Source: a virus. From it: a stretch of 44,209 nucleotides of DNA. Positions 29,288 to 37,733 of the stretch are shown here, piece after piece; position 1 is the stretch's first letter; each line of letters begins with the position of its first letter. The DNA lies in the IMG/VR virus record IMGVR_UViG_3300018059_000019, positions 1-44,209 of that record; one strand, written 5' to 3'. The notes under the pieces were generated by a model that worked only from the letters and a program-made list of their open reading frames with translations, was not told where the DNA came from and did no database searches. The position numbers were made by a program, and so were the translations under genes.

Positions 29288-30654
29288 CCACCTCTTGCTG
29301 ACTGTAGTTCCTTCAGGTATGCTTGCTCAGCTTTACTAAAGTGCGTAGATTGAAAAGTTCCCATAGCTAGGTTCTGAAAATCACGAACCCACGCTTCTCT
29401 GTTTTCTGGCGATTCGTGGTTTTTCTTCGATCTCTGGTAGAGCCAATCAACGTCTTCTGGATCGACGAAATTACCTCCAGGCATCTCATATATGGTAAGC
29501 ATCATCTTGCCATATGGTTTCTGATGTACCTTAATGCCAGTTTGTTGCACAAATTGCTCTATGCGTTCACTCTTGCCGCTGTCGAGGTAGTGGTTGGCGA
29601 TGTCTGCTATAGCGAAGCCAGCAGCTGCCAGGGGAGCAACTTGACTAAAAGCAGCAGTTGCACCACTCAATCCAGCTCCTGTAGCACCAGCTCCAGCAGC
29701 ACCCCCAGCAATACCTGCACTAGCGCCACCTAGTTGACTAGCTAATGCCCCACCAGCTTCAGTTATCACAGTAGATCCATCAGCTGGACTCCCGCCATTA
29801 GGGTTTTGGCCACCACTATTCCCGAACAGTTGTCCTAATAGGTCAGTAAGCCAGCTACCACTACCACCACCTAGCATATCACCAAGCCCTCCAGCAGCAC
29901 CACCCAATATTACGTTAATAAGGCCAGCATTACCTGGATCGGTCATACCTATATTCTCGATGGTTGGCGTCAGCCCCAATTGAGCAAGAAAAGCGTCACG
30001 CTCTTTATCCTTCGTTCCAGCTTTATCTATACCTGCCTGCTCAATCTGTCTAGGCAATCCAAGCGCCTCCAAGATGGCAGCTTGTTCAGCCGTCCTAGTT
30101 GCACCAGCTTGTGCAAGCCCAGGTAACGTCCCAGCAGCAGTGAGCGCACGATCGCGTGATTTATTAAACTGATCGAGCTCAGTACTAGTCTTGCTAGCCG
30201 TTAACGCTTTCAGTAAGTCATTCCGTGCCATACCTTCACTAGCCTGGCGTTCACTCGAAAAGAAATCAGCTCCACCAAACTGTCGGCTTATCTGTGGCAG
30301 GATTTTTTCACTAAAATCCCTTAACATAGGATCTTCTACGTTAGACTTAAAGTAAGCACTGCTGTCCGCCGTTTGTCCCTCAAAATCCAAGAGTTTCTGC
30401 ACACTCGAACTGGCTGCATTACCAGCAGCGTCAGGCAACGCAAGCGCTTTGCTACGTTCCTCTAGTGCAGCTAGACTCATCCGTTCACTTGCGCCCAGCG
30501 GAGCTACTTGGTCACTAGGGTTGGCATTAGCCTGACCGGATAGACGCGCAATGAGAGCATTTAGTGAATCACGCTGCGTGGGATCAATAGTACTTAGGGA
30601 GCGTGTCTCTAGTGAGGGGCTACTCCCAGTTAGTAAATCATCAAGAAAACCCAT
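29284..30654 (-). CDS. Ejection/DNA-transfer protein with glycine-rich hydrophobic segment
   Basis: 456 residues. A helical N-terminal half with regularly spaced Ala and Gln (about 1-210). A Gly/Ala-rich stretch (about 245-350, with LGGGSGSWLTDLLGQLFG and GIAGGAAGAGATGAGLSG) could enter membranes. A charged C-terminal domain follows. This pattern fits DNA-transfer proteins injected to form a path through the envelope. GGAGG precedes the start at 30654. Ends in overlap with the next ejection gene. Confidence 0.6.
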   Translation of the reverse strand: MGFLDDLLTGSSPSLETRSLSTIDPTQRDSLNALIARLSGQANANPSDQVAPLGASERMSLAALEERSKALALPDAAGNAASSSVQKLLDFEGQTADSSAYFKSNVEDPMLRDFSEKILPQISRQFGGADFFSSERQASEGMARNDLLKALTASKTSTELDQFNKSRDRALTAAGTLPGLAQAGATRTAEQAAILEALGLPRQIEQAGIDKAGTKDKERDAFLAQLGLTPTIENIGMTDPGNAGLINVILGGAAGGLGDMLGGGSGSWLTDLLGQLFGNSGGQNPNGGSPADGSTVITEAGGALASQLGGASAGIAGGAAGAGATGAGLSGATAAFSQVAPLAAAGFAIADIANHYLDSGKSERIEQFVQQTGIKVHQKPYGKMMLTIYEMPGGNFVDPEDVDWLYQRSKKNHESPENREAWVRDFQNLAMGTFQSTHFSKAEQAYLKELQSARGG

Positions 30655-30663
30655 AACAACCTC

Positions 30664-32433
30664 CTACCATTCGAACTCATACTTGTATTTAAGGCTTAGG
30701 AATGTAACAACGACTGGATCGACTGTAGTCACTCGGTAACGGAAAGTGTCAGCAATAAATTGAGCGAATAGGCTAGAACTTTGTGGACTTGCTCCCGCAC
30801 TCGCCGTACCGAACGATGTCCAACTAGCTCCCTTATTTGTTGAGTACTCAAGCGTTACCAGCCCATTACCTACACCTACGTCAAGCCTATCGTGGCGCAG
30901 CAGATACATGGCGTCGCTGAAGTCCTTTGTCTCAAACACCGCCGTTATGGCGACTCCGTCATCAGTTGACGCCTGATAGTCATAAATGTGAGATTTTAGA
31001 TCATCCGCTGAGCACAACACAACGTCGAAGTTATTACCGCTAGCATCGAAACCAATCCAGCTATTAACTACATCCTGCCACGTACCCGTCAACTCATCCC
31101 AGGTAGTTGAATCGCTGGTGATGTGTTCACCGAAACCACAAAAAGAATCGGCGAATATACGCAAGTTCCACTTGTTATAGTCCAGGTAATATCGCAATAC
31201 CTCGTGTTGGTGACCTGCCGGCGGACTAACATGATGGAAGAACAGTACTTCATTCGACCTAGGCAACAATACGGCAAATGCCTCCCCCTTGGTAGGTATT
31301 TGCGTGAGGAGACCGGCTGATCCAAAGACGTAGTCTTTTACAGGATTACCAATCTCCTCAACGGAAAAGCCACCTCGGTACCAGAAGAAGTTATTATTGC
31401 CCCACACGATGTGCTTGTCAATCAAATCGATGACGCCCAAATTGCTGAATATACCAACACCCGCAACGGTTGTTATAGTGTCGAAACGACGTAAACCTGT
31501 GTTGGACAAACTAATCCTGGCTATGGACTTATCCCGATATGCAATCAAGTGCGGACCTAGATTGAGCAGTTGAATGATGTCATTCGTTGAGTCGAGTACA
31601 TCAGTGTAACCAGCCTCCAGCAGGGCCCATTCAGTCGCATCTCCTTTTGCACAATACCTATACCTAAAGGGAAAGCGTGTTCCACTTTCCGTCATGTTGC
31701 CTAACACGAGACTATTGTCAAACAGGGCGAGTGTCTGACACACAGTGTCTACCAGTCCTGGAACATCCTCTACTGTATCTGTGGCTGGGTCATACCGTTT
31801 GACACGATCAATTCCGTTGGTGAAGACCATCCACTGATTCCACGGCAACGTTATGGCGGTAACATGCCGGGTAGTTGCACCCGTCAGGTCAACGGCTTTA
31901 ACAACCACGTTGCCACTAGCTGCTGCGCTTGGTAACGCCACGTCTATTACTATAGCACCAGCTCCCGGTACCCCATTGATCTGTGTCATATGCATCGTAC
32001 CGTCGTCCAGTACGATACCAACAAAATCATCGTCAGCAAAGCCAGCGATGGAAGTCATACTAAGGGTTGTCTGCCCAGCCGCCTCGTTCCCGCTTAATGT
32101 AGTGTCAGTGCCATCACTGACATACTGCCATTCACCACTTGCTACTTTATAAACTGTCGCGTCAGTCACCAGCAGCTCAACTATAACACCTGTGTGTAGG
32201 ACATACGAGAAATGACGCCTAGGCCTACCGCGTACGGCACCTAGATATGCTGCATAGCCTGTGTCACGCTTCAGCTTCTTATCACGTATCACCCAGTTCT
32301 CTGACCTAGTGAACTCATTCTTCTCCAACAGCTCACTATCCGCATCCAGCACAAGACCACCCAGCAGGTTATCCACAGTCAGGATTTCCCAATCCTTCAT
32401 CTTCTCCTTAGGCTCTGGCGTTGTTTTGCTCAT
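30664..32433 (-). CDS. Beta-propeller tail protein (P22 gp10-like nozzle/stabilisation protein)
   Basis: About 589 residues from the ATG at 32433, which overlaps the preceding stop (ATGA); a TTG at 32454 gives seven more residues. Repeated segments of the form WNQWMVFTNGIDRVKRYDP, NSLVLGN, HLIAYRDKSIARI and IVWGNNNFFWYRGG indicate a beta-propeller. This kind of protein forms the tail hub or nozzle of podophages, placed between neck and ejection genes. The C-terminal 80 residues look like a beta-sandwich (VTLEYSTNKGASWTSFG). Confidence 0.7.
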   Translation of the reverse strand: MSKTTPEPKEKMKDWEILTVDNLLGGLVLDADSELLEKNEFTRSENWVIRDKKLKRDTGYAAYLGAVRGRPRRHFSYVLHTGVIVELLVTDATVYKVASGEWQYVSDGTDTTLSGNEAAGQTTLSMTSIAGFADDDFVGIVLDDGTMHMTQINGVPGAGAIVIDVALPSAAASGNVVVKAVDLTGATTRHVTAITLPWNQWMVFTNGIDRVKRYDPATDTVEDVPGLVDTVCQTLALFDNSLVLGNMTESGTRFPFRYRYCAKGDATEWALLEAGYTDVLDSTNDIIQLLNLGPHLIAYRDKSIARISLSNTGLRRFDTITTVAGVGIFSNLGVIDLIDKHIVWGNNNFFWYRGGFSVEEIGNPVKDYVFGSAGLLTQIPTKGEAFAVLLPRSNEVLFFHHVSPPAGHQHEVLRYYLDYNKWNLRIFADSFCGFGEHITSDSTTWDELTGTWQDVVNSWIGFDASGNNFDVVLCSADDLKSHIYDYQASTDDGVAITAVFETKDFSDAMYLLRHDRLDVGVGNGLVTLEYSTNKGASWTSFGTASAGASPQSSSLFAQFIADTFRYRVTTVDPVVVTFLSLKYKYEFEW

Positions 32434-32663
32434 ACTGAGGTTACCGTTCTCCAAGCTATACCATCATGAAAGCAGAGCTTACCCAAAGTACTATCGAATA
32501 TCAATCGCCTGCCAGGGTTAGGTATAGCTACCTTTTGCACACTAGTTAGTGTCTCAAGGATGATGACAGTTGTCTCTAGGCGCTCAATCGCATTAGCGAC
32601 CTGCTGCAGCTCGTCGAACTGACGATCGTTTTCCCAGCTGTCACGTCTAATTTGAATTGGCAT
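32430..32663 (-). CDS. Small helical tail-region protein
   Basis: 77 residues. A helical first half (ENDRQFDELQQVANAIERLET) and a short beta-type end (FDSTLGKLCFHDGIAWRTVTS) like the ends of fibre or peptidoglycan-side tail proteins. Coupled to the beta-propeller gene. The 15-bp palindrome lies 8 bp upstream of its start. Confidence 0.6.
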   Translation of the reverse strand: MPIQIRRDSWENDRQFDELQQVANAIERLETTVIILETLTSVQKVAIPNPGRRLIFDSTLGKLCFHDGIAWRTVTSV

Positions 32664-32670
32664 AGTTTGT

Positions 32671-32685
32671 GTTCAAAATTTGAAC
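32671..32685. repeat. 15-bp palindrome GTTCAAAATTTGAAC, copy 6
   Basis: Non-coding copy in the 25-bp gap between two late tail genes, directly ahead of the gene starting at 32663. Confidence 0.65.
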
Positions 32686-32688
32686 AAA

Positions 32689-33273
32689 TCAGGATTCAAG
32701 ATCAACCGACAGTGTGATAGTCGCACTATCCATCACAACCGAATCACTTGCCCTACGGATCTCCACTAATATTACACTAGTCAGAGTGCCAACAGTATTC
32801 CTTTGATTAAGCCAATTCCTTGAAGTGGCCAAAGATAACCAAGTATTCATCGCATCGCTACCAACGGTAGGATTGGTTCCACTACTAAGTGTTGCTCTCA
32901 CTTCGTAGTTCGCCATATTCACCTTAGGCGTGATCCAATCACCTACGTCAGTCGATACAGCACCTTCTTGTGTCTGTACGTCACCATCGCTCTGCAACTC
33001 CCAACCGGCAAATACACTACCGGGGGCTGTATCTAGGTCACTGACAGTCCTATCACTTATAGTGATACTCTCAGCACTATAGACCAAACGCCAAGTACCA
33101 CTATCATTAACTTCTATTGTCTGTATAGTGCGCCACGTTCCACTATCATTGACTTCAATACCTGTAGTAGTTCGCCACGTGCCACTGTCATTAACTTGAA
33201 CTGTAGCACCTGCCAGTGCTATGTATAGCGACAGTCCTAGCGCAAATAGCGCTCGCTTTAGTACTTGTACCAT
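32689..33273 (-). CDS. Tail protein with Sec-type leader and three VNDSGTWR repeats
   Basis: 194 residues. The N-terminus looks like a signal peptide (MVQVLKRALFALGLSLYIALAGA). Three tandem copies of a 14-residue unit built on VNDSGTWRT follow (about residues 25-68), then a beta-rich domain (about 70-190). The repeat is known in phage tail proteins as a short beta unit. Why a virion protein would carry an export signal is unclear. Overlaps the upstream fibre gene by 16 bp. Confidence 0.65.
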   Translation of the reverse strand: MVQVLKRALFALGLSLYIALAGATVQVNDSGTWRTTTGIEVNDSGTWRTIQTIEVNDSGTWRLVYSAESITISDRTVSDLDTAPGSVFAGWELQSDGDVQTQEGAVSTDVGDWITPKVNMANYEVRATLSSGTNPTVGSDAMNTWLSLATSRNWLNQRNTVGTLTSVILVEIRRASDSVVMDSATITLSVDLES

Positions 33274-34199
33274 ATATCACCGTCACTGCCACCGCTAGCG
33301 GCACTTGTGCTAAGAGTTTTTGCCGTTCCAGCTTTACCTGTTATATTACGAGCAGTACCATCAGTCGTGTTAGTACCACCTCTAGCTATCGCTAACGTAC
33401 CGCTAGTTATATCAGCTGCACTATGTGCGTGACTAGCAGCGGCGAAGGCAGCACTGCTACTACCATCCAATAGGTCGGCATCAAGTCCACTAGCAGCACC
33501 ATCATTAGCTGCTGTCCATACACCACTGCCGCCTTGTGTCAACGTAGTTGCTGCTACCGTCGCAGCAGTCACCGTACCTGTTAGTGTCGGACTAGCACTT
33601 AGTACCGTATTACCAGTACCAGTACTCGTACCTACGCCAGTACCGCCCCTAGCAACCGCTAGCGTACCAGCATTTATATTAGTAGCGCTTAGGTAGAAAG
33701 CACTACTCTGGCCGTCCAACAAATCAGCATCTAGTCCACTACCACTGCCATCAACGGTAATTAGCTTTGCCAATACATCCGCTGCGGTGTAACTAGCAGA
33801 TGAGAGAAAACTAGCTGAGGATACACCATCGATCGTATCGGCATCCAACAGACTACCGGGACCATCTACAGTCAGCAGTTTAGTTAGTACATCCGCTGCA
33901 GTGTATCCACTACTAGCCAGTTTAGCGTCTATCTGTGTTTGTAATGCACTCGTCACACCATCAACATAGTTGAGTTCAACCTGCGTCGGCGTTACGGCAC
34001 CCGTTAGGTTGGGGAACGTGCTCTTGATAGTACTTTTAAGCAAACGCAAATGATCGTCACCCTGGCTAGCTAGATCACTGCTAGTCGGATTGGTGACGAC
34101 CAAGCTGTTTATATAAGTACCACTCTCGAGGCCAGCCCACGCCGTTATGCCTATTAGTGTACCAAGAACAACGCTTGCAATTACATTACGTAGCTTCAT
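33258..34199 (-). CDS. Tail fibre protein with Sec-type leader
   Basis: About 313 residues from the ATG at 34199, placed two bases after the upstream stop with GGAGAG before it. The first 22 residues form a signal-peptide-like segment (MKLRNVIASVVLGTLIGITAWA). Then comes a fibre N-terminal domain (SGTYINSLVVTNPTSSDLAS, HLRLLKSTIKSTFPNLTGAV), a repeated GLDADLLDG-S-SSAFY unit (about 145-265), and ARGGT repeats typical of fibre shafts. The usual homologous fibres start at the SGTYI part. A collar or side fibre is likely. Confidence 0.75.
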   Translation of the reverse strand: MKLRNVIASVVLGTLIGITAWAGLESGTYINSLVVTNPTSSDLASQGDDHLRLLKSTIKSTFPNLTGAVTPTQVELNYVDGVTSALQTQIDAKLASSGYTAADVLTKLLTVDGPGSLLDADTIDGVSSASFLSSASYTAADVLAKLITVDGSGSGLDADLLDGQSSAFYLSATNINAGTLAVARGGTGVGTSTGTGNTVLSASPTLTGTVTAATVAATTLTQGGSGVWTAANDGAASGLDADLLDGSSSAAFAAASHAHSAADITSGTLAIARGGTNTTDGTARNITGKAGTAKTLSTSAASGGSDGDIWYKY

Positions 34200-34200
34200 T

Positions 34201-34923
34201 TCACTCTCCAAATTCACTTGTCGAACGGACAAAGGGATCGTTGTAGCCTAGTGATCGGGATAGACGACTCTGATCGTGTGCCATCATATCCATGTCGAAG
34301 GTATCCTCATCCTCATTCAGTGCTTCCTTCGCAAGGGCGGCATATATCTTGTAGTACTCAGCCGCCTTTTCCATATTACCAAGTGACATGTTAATGTAAC
34401 TCAGGGTTAAGTGAATGATGAGGTCGTCAACATTCTCCAGGTCAAGGAATTCAGCTGCAGCATTAGCAGCTAGGATGGTTGGCCATCTGCTGTAACGGAA
34501 ATATAGTGAATAGACAGCATCTGGTACTTTCCACAACTCTATCTGATCCTTCCCCCAAGTCATATAGTCAGTCGGCGTACCTCTACTATAGTATTCAGGC
34601 TCAGGTATAAGCTTGTCCCATCGTTTAGGAAGTACCTTCCTCAGCTTACGACTCTGCTGCGTAGTTGGTGCATACAACCTAATGGTATATATTTTACGGT
34701 AACGCCCAAGCGTACTGAGTGAGATAACCTTATCAGCTGCCGCACTAGCCGTTACGGCTGTATTAATCGGTATGATGGAACGCAACTCGTCGAAATCATG
34801 TAAGCGTGCGAGACGCATCTGACTTAAGTTAAGTGCACCGATTAGACGATCATCCGTGTCAGTACGCCCACCAAGTGCAGCCCGCACTTCACTCTTTATG
34901 CCAGTAATGTCTAGTATGCTCAC
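34201..34923 (-). CDS. Head-tail adaptor protein
   Basis: 240 residues from a GTG at 34923 (GGGG eight bases upstream). Helical and strand pattern (GALNLSQMRLARLHDFDEL, YRKIYTIRLYAPTT, DQIELWKVPDAVYSLYFRYSRWP, then a helical C-terminus with HLTLSYINMSLGNMEKAAEYY) matches phage adaptor/tubular-type proteins that dock on the portal. Located between capsid/decoration and fibre genes, as expected. Confidence 0.65.
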   Translation of the reverse strand: MSILDITGIKSEVRAALGGRTDTDDRLIGALNLSQMRLARLHDFDELRSIIPINTAVTASAAADKVISLSTLGRYRKIYTIRLYAPTTQQSRKLRKVLPKRWDKLIPEPEYYSRGTPTDYMTWGKDQIELWKVPDAVYSLYFRYSRWPTILAANAAAEFLDLENVDDLIIHLTLSYINMSLGNMEKAAEYYKIYAALAKEALNEDEDTFDMDMMAHDQSRLSRSLGYNDPFVRSTSEFGE

Positions 34924-34977
34924 ATTCGTATCCCCACATCAAGAGAATGGCGGTTAGTAACCTCCCGCCATGTTAAG

Positions 34978-35463
34978 CTACCAAGGGCAATCCAACAGGA
35001 CTATTTTCGCACTAGCATCGAGCGCTACCGCACAGATGTGATCCGTCACTAGCGCACTGACATCCAGTGTACCGTCCGTTGAACCGACAGCAGTCAACGC
35101 GTTACCATCGGCGCCAGCGGTAAGTGCAGTAGTCAGGGTGGCGACACCCTTAATCTGTACCCAACCATAGCTGCCAGTGGCAATAACTGCCATCAACATA
35201 CCAGCAGCGATGGGCGCCGCAGCTGCATCCGTCAAGTCGCTAGTTACCTCAGCTGCCGTTGCCGTATAAGCATCGTCACCGTGGTAATAAGCCATGTTAC
35301 CAGCAACAGCAGCTACGGGACCGCTACCACTGTTGTACTTAACATACTTGTAGATTTTCGCACCTTCAAAACGAATAGCACCGATACCTTCCTTGTCGGT
35401 AATGCTAGTATCAGTCAGGCGCGTGCTCCAGACCTTTTTCATCGAAGTGTTGTTAACACCCAT
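34978..35463 (-). CDS. Capsid decoration-type protein
   Basis: About 161 residues from the ATG at 35463 (AGGAG six bases upstream). Upstream codons belong to the capsid gap and are not used. The body is beta-rich, Ala/Gly/Thr-rich (GMLMAVIATGSYGWVQIKG, TAGADGNALTAVGSTDG) like head fibre or decoration proteins, which often follow the capsid gene. Location supports this. Confidence 0.6.
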   Translation of the reverse strand: MGVNNTSMKKVWSTRLTDTSITDKEGIGAIRFEGAKIYKYVKYNSGSGPVAAVAGNMAYYHGDDAYTATAAEVTSDLTDAAAAPIAAGMLMAVIATGSYGWVQIKGVATLTTALTAGADGNALTAVGSTDGTLDVSALVTDHICAVALDASAKIVLLDCPW

Positions 35464-35473
35464 AAGTTTCTCC

Positions 35474-36448
35474 TTAAACCGTGTCGATGCCGCGCAGTAC
35501 ACCCTGCACGCGTCGACGGTTAGTGGTCATGGAGCATGCCGTGATGATCTGTGCAGCCCGATCGTTGATCTGATCAGGGATGGCTTTCCACTCCGTCATA
35601 TCAAAGTAAACGGCTGGGTCATACACAAAGTTCAGGAAACGCGTATTAAGGAAATACATGTTCCCCGTAACGCATGACGGACTCCACACAAGGGGAGTGC
35701 TCTTGAATACCAAATTCTCGAAGCCCAGGTCCGTCAGCTTCTGATTGTGAATCTGATATTTGTCAAGCACGTTATCTTCATACTGTTCATGCGCGAACTG
35801 CGTAGTTACGATGATGTCCGGACGATCCTGCATGCGATTGTTCTGACAGTTGTTCATCATAGTTCGCATACGAGCAGTACCAGCGGTTGCGAAACTGACA
35901 CCAGTCATGGTGTCAGTCTTATTGCGCCACCATGTCTCAGCACCCTGATCAATCTGACCCACTTGAGTTGTCGTCGTTGGGTCATCTTTCACCAGGAGCT
36001 GCAAACCATCGAATGCGCCACCCTCACTGCCGGCAGCAGCAAATAGCGTTGTTTCCAACACCGTAATAAGGGACTCCTGCGCATTACCCATCTTCGCCTT
36101 GGCAAGGTCCAGGATTCGGGTTTTACCCCTATTCTTCTGGTCGTCCACGCCAAATCGTACGATAGGTGCCTGAAGGTAGCGCCAATCATAGATAGCGTTA
36201 GTCAGGAACTCACGGTCGTTAAGCGGTACAGTCCCACCACGACCAATGAACCCAACGCCATCATTCTCAGCGTATTCCAGTGTTTCAAGGATATGTCTTC
36301 CGCCAGATACCGGACGCAATTTACCTTTCTCTTTCAGCCAGTACCAGAATGGAGTGCTATTAAAGACGTTGTCAATAATAGCATCTCGCATGTGCTGCCA
36401 AGTGCTAGCGTAAATATTGTCCAGTACCTCAGTTAGTGAACCAGGCAT
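35474..36448 (-). CDS. Major capsid protein
   Basis: 324 residues, probably HK97-fold. N-terminal helix (SLTEVLDNIYASTWQHMRDAI); a central region with FIGRGGTVPLNDREFLTNAIYDW and PDIIVTTQFAHEQYEDNV (P-domain type); a C-terminal strand segment. It follows the scaffold and precedes the decoration gene in transcription order. GGAG precedes the ATG. Codons are GC-rich at third positions, as expected for the most abundant product. Confidence 0.85.
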   Translation of the reverse strand: MPGSLTEVLDNIYASTWQHMRDAIIDNVFNSTPFWYWLKEKGKLRPVSGGRHILETLEYAENDGVGFIGRGGTVPLNDREFLTNAIYDWRYLQAPIVRFGVDDQKNRGKTRILDLAKAKMGNAQESLITVLETTLFAAAGSEGGAFDGLQLLVKDDPTTTTQVGQIDQGAETWWRNKTDTMTGVSFATAGTARMRTMMNNCQNNRMQDRPDIIVTTQFAHEQYEDNVLDKYQIHNQKLTDLGFENLVFKSTPLVWSPSCVTGNMYFLNTRFLNFVYDPAVYFDMTEWKAIPDQINDRAAQIITACSMTTNRRRVQGVLRGIDTV

Positions 36449-36484
36449 AGCTGTTCTCCAATTAGGTACAGTTTGTGAGTGAAA

Positions 36485-37174
36485 TCAGTCAACTGCGTCA
36501 TCTCCCATACGAGCAAGCGCCGGGAAGCTAGCCGTTGCTTCTTCCCAACTTTTCTCTAGAGCCTCATCAACCGTCATCTTTTTAGCTTCCTTGCCATCAC
36601 CACTACCGCTAGCGTCTCCATTGGTAGTTGGTCGAAATCCTCCAAATAGCTGTAATCTAGCATCATCCTTTGTCGTCTTATCAGCATACTTCGTATCCAC
36701 TTCCTTGACTTTGTCTGGATTCTGCGCCTTCGCAAGTACGTACAGATCCTTGATGCTGAGGGTAGGATGTCCTTTCGCCAGGGCACCCATTTCACCTTCC
36801 CAGTCTTTAAAGTCCTTGGTGTCTCCAGCAAACTTCGTTACATCATCACTGATGAAACGGTTGTTCACCTTTTGTAGCGCACCATCCATCTTGGTGCCCA
36901 TCTCCGTCAGTTTGGTCTCAAGCAAGCTACCTACCTTACCGAGGATGAGGTCAGCAAGATCCTTTTTGCTCATCTCCTCCAGGTCTTCAGGTTCCTCTTT
37001 GACCTCTTTAACAACCTCCTTTGCTTTAGCTGCCGTCGTTTCCATCAACGTGCGGAGGCCACCGATAGTTTGGCTTTGCTGCTGCACTACGGTGGTGATA
37101 CCCTTAAGTAACTTACCGAGTTCGAGGAATGCTGGGTCTTTCGCAAGTTCATAGGTCAGTGGATCAATCGCCAT
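36485..37174 (-). CDS. Scaffold-type protein
   Basis: About 229 residues from the ATG at 37174 (GGAGAG seven bases upstream); a 9-residue longer frame starts at 37201. Highly charged and helical: QQQSQTIGGLRTLMETTAAK, then KEVVKEVKEEPEDLEEM. Such a protein directly upstream of the major capsid gene is the usual internal scaffold. The C-terminal third (GDGKEAKKMTVDEALEKSWEEA) may bind capsid. Confidence 0.7.
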   Translation of the reverse strand: MAIDPLTYELAKDPAFLELGKLLKGITTVVQQQSQTIGGLRTLMETTAAKAKEVVKEVKEEPEDLEEMSKKDLADLILGKVGSLLETKLTEMGTKMDGALQKVNNRFISDDVTKFAGDTKDFKDWEGEMGALAKGHPTLSIKDLYVLAKAQNPDKVKEVDTKYADKTTKDDARLQLFGGFRPTTNGDASGSGDGKEAKKMTVDEALEKSWEEATASFPALARMGDDAVD

Positions 37175-37427
37175 TTTGCTCTCCATCCGTCTTTGTTTCA
37201 ATCAGTTTGGTTTCTTCGCGTCTTTTGTGAAGTTCCATCGTACCTGCACATCTAACGATCGCTCGCTGTCTATCAACTTCCTTTTCTACCATAGCCGCCA
37301 TGACTTGTTGCTTCCTGGCGTTGATTCCATCCACTCCACTCAGCTTAACAGTGAGTGAACCGTCCGACATGAATTGTACAACTAACGTCTGTAGTACAGT
37401 AACTTTCGTCCCTTCGCTGGTGTTCAA
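37164..37427 (-). CDS. Small helical protein between zinc ribbon and scaffold
   Basis: 87 residues if it starts at the TTG at 37427, which lies in a 15-bp palindrome copy and has AGGAG nine bases upstream. Predicted beta then basic helix (GINARKQQVMAAMVEKEVDRQ). Overlaps the scaffold start by 11 bp. Not recognised. Confidence 0.45.
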   Translation of the reverse strand: MNTSEGTKVTVLQTLVVQFMSDGSLTVKLSGVDGINARKQQVMAAMVEKEVDRQRAIVRCAGTMELHKRREETKLIETKTDGEQNGD

Positions 37428-37436
37428 AATTTGAAT
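37422..37436. repeat. 15-bp palindrome, copy 7 (one mismatch)
   Basis: GTTCAAAATTTGAAT at the start of the gene downstream of the zinc ribbon. One base departs from the perfect form. Confidence 0.55.
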
Positions 37437-37442
37437 GCTCCT

Positions 37443-37733
37443 CTATCCTGCATCTTCCAAGTAACGGGACACGTTCCCGTGTTCTTGACACACATCCCTT
37501 AGGTGGACCTTATCCCTTATGTAAAGGGGATCCGGACTAGCGTGTTCCCACTGAGGGTCACCTTTAGGGAAACCTTCACGCGCAAACACACCCCTTACAG
37601 CTGTGAAGATTTGCCTAAACATACCGCCACAACTACATCTAATACCAGGCTTTACAAGCACTTCGTGTTGTGCAAGTGTCGCTTGGACATCATCAACCGC
37701 ACCACACTTATCACACTGCATTTCGTAAATCAC
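37443..37733 (-). CDS. FmdB-like zinc-ribbon protein
   Basis: 96 residues from a GTG overlapping the portal stop (GGAGG upstream). MIYEMQCDKCG (Cys 7, 10) and GIRCSCGGMF (Cys about 33-35) form a zinc ribbon like that of FmdB/putative regulatory family proteins. Its C-terminal part (FPKGDPQWEHASPDPLYIRDK) is polar. Present near portal genes in some phages; role unknown. Confidence 0.65.
   Translation of the reverse strand: MIYEMQCDKCGAVDDVQATLAQHEVLVKPGIRCSCGGMFRQIFTAVRGVFAREGFPKGDPQWEHASPDPLYIRDKVHLRDVCQEHGNVSRYLEDAG

Noticed and set aside
36591-37154. 187-residue plus-strand open frame opposite the scaffold gene
   Set aside because: Antisense shadow of a Lys/Glu-rich helical gene, which yields Ser/Leu/Phe-rich complements.
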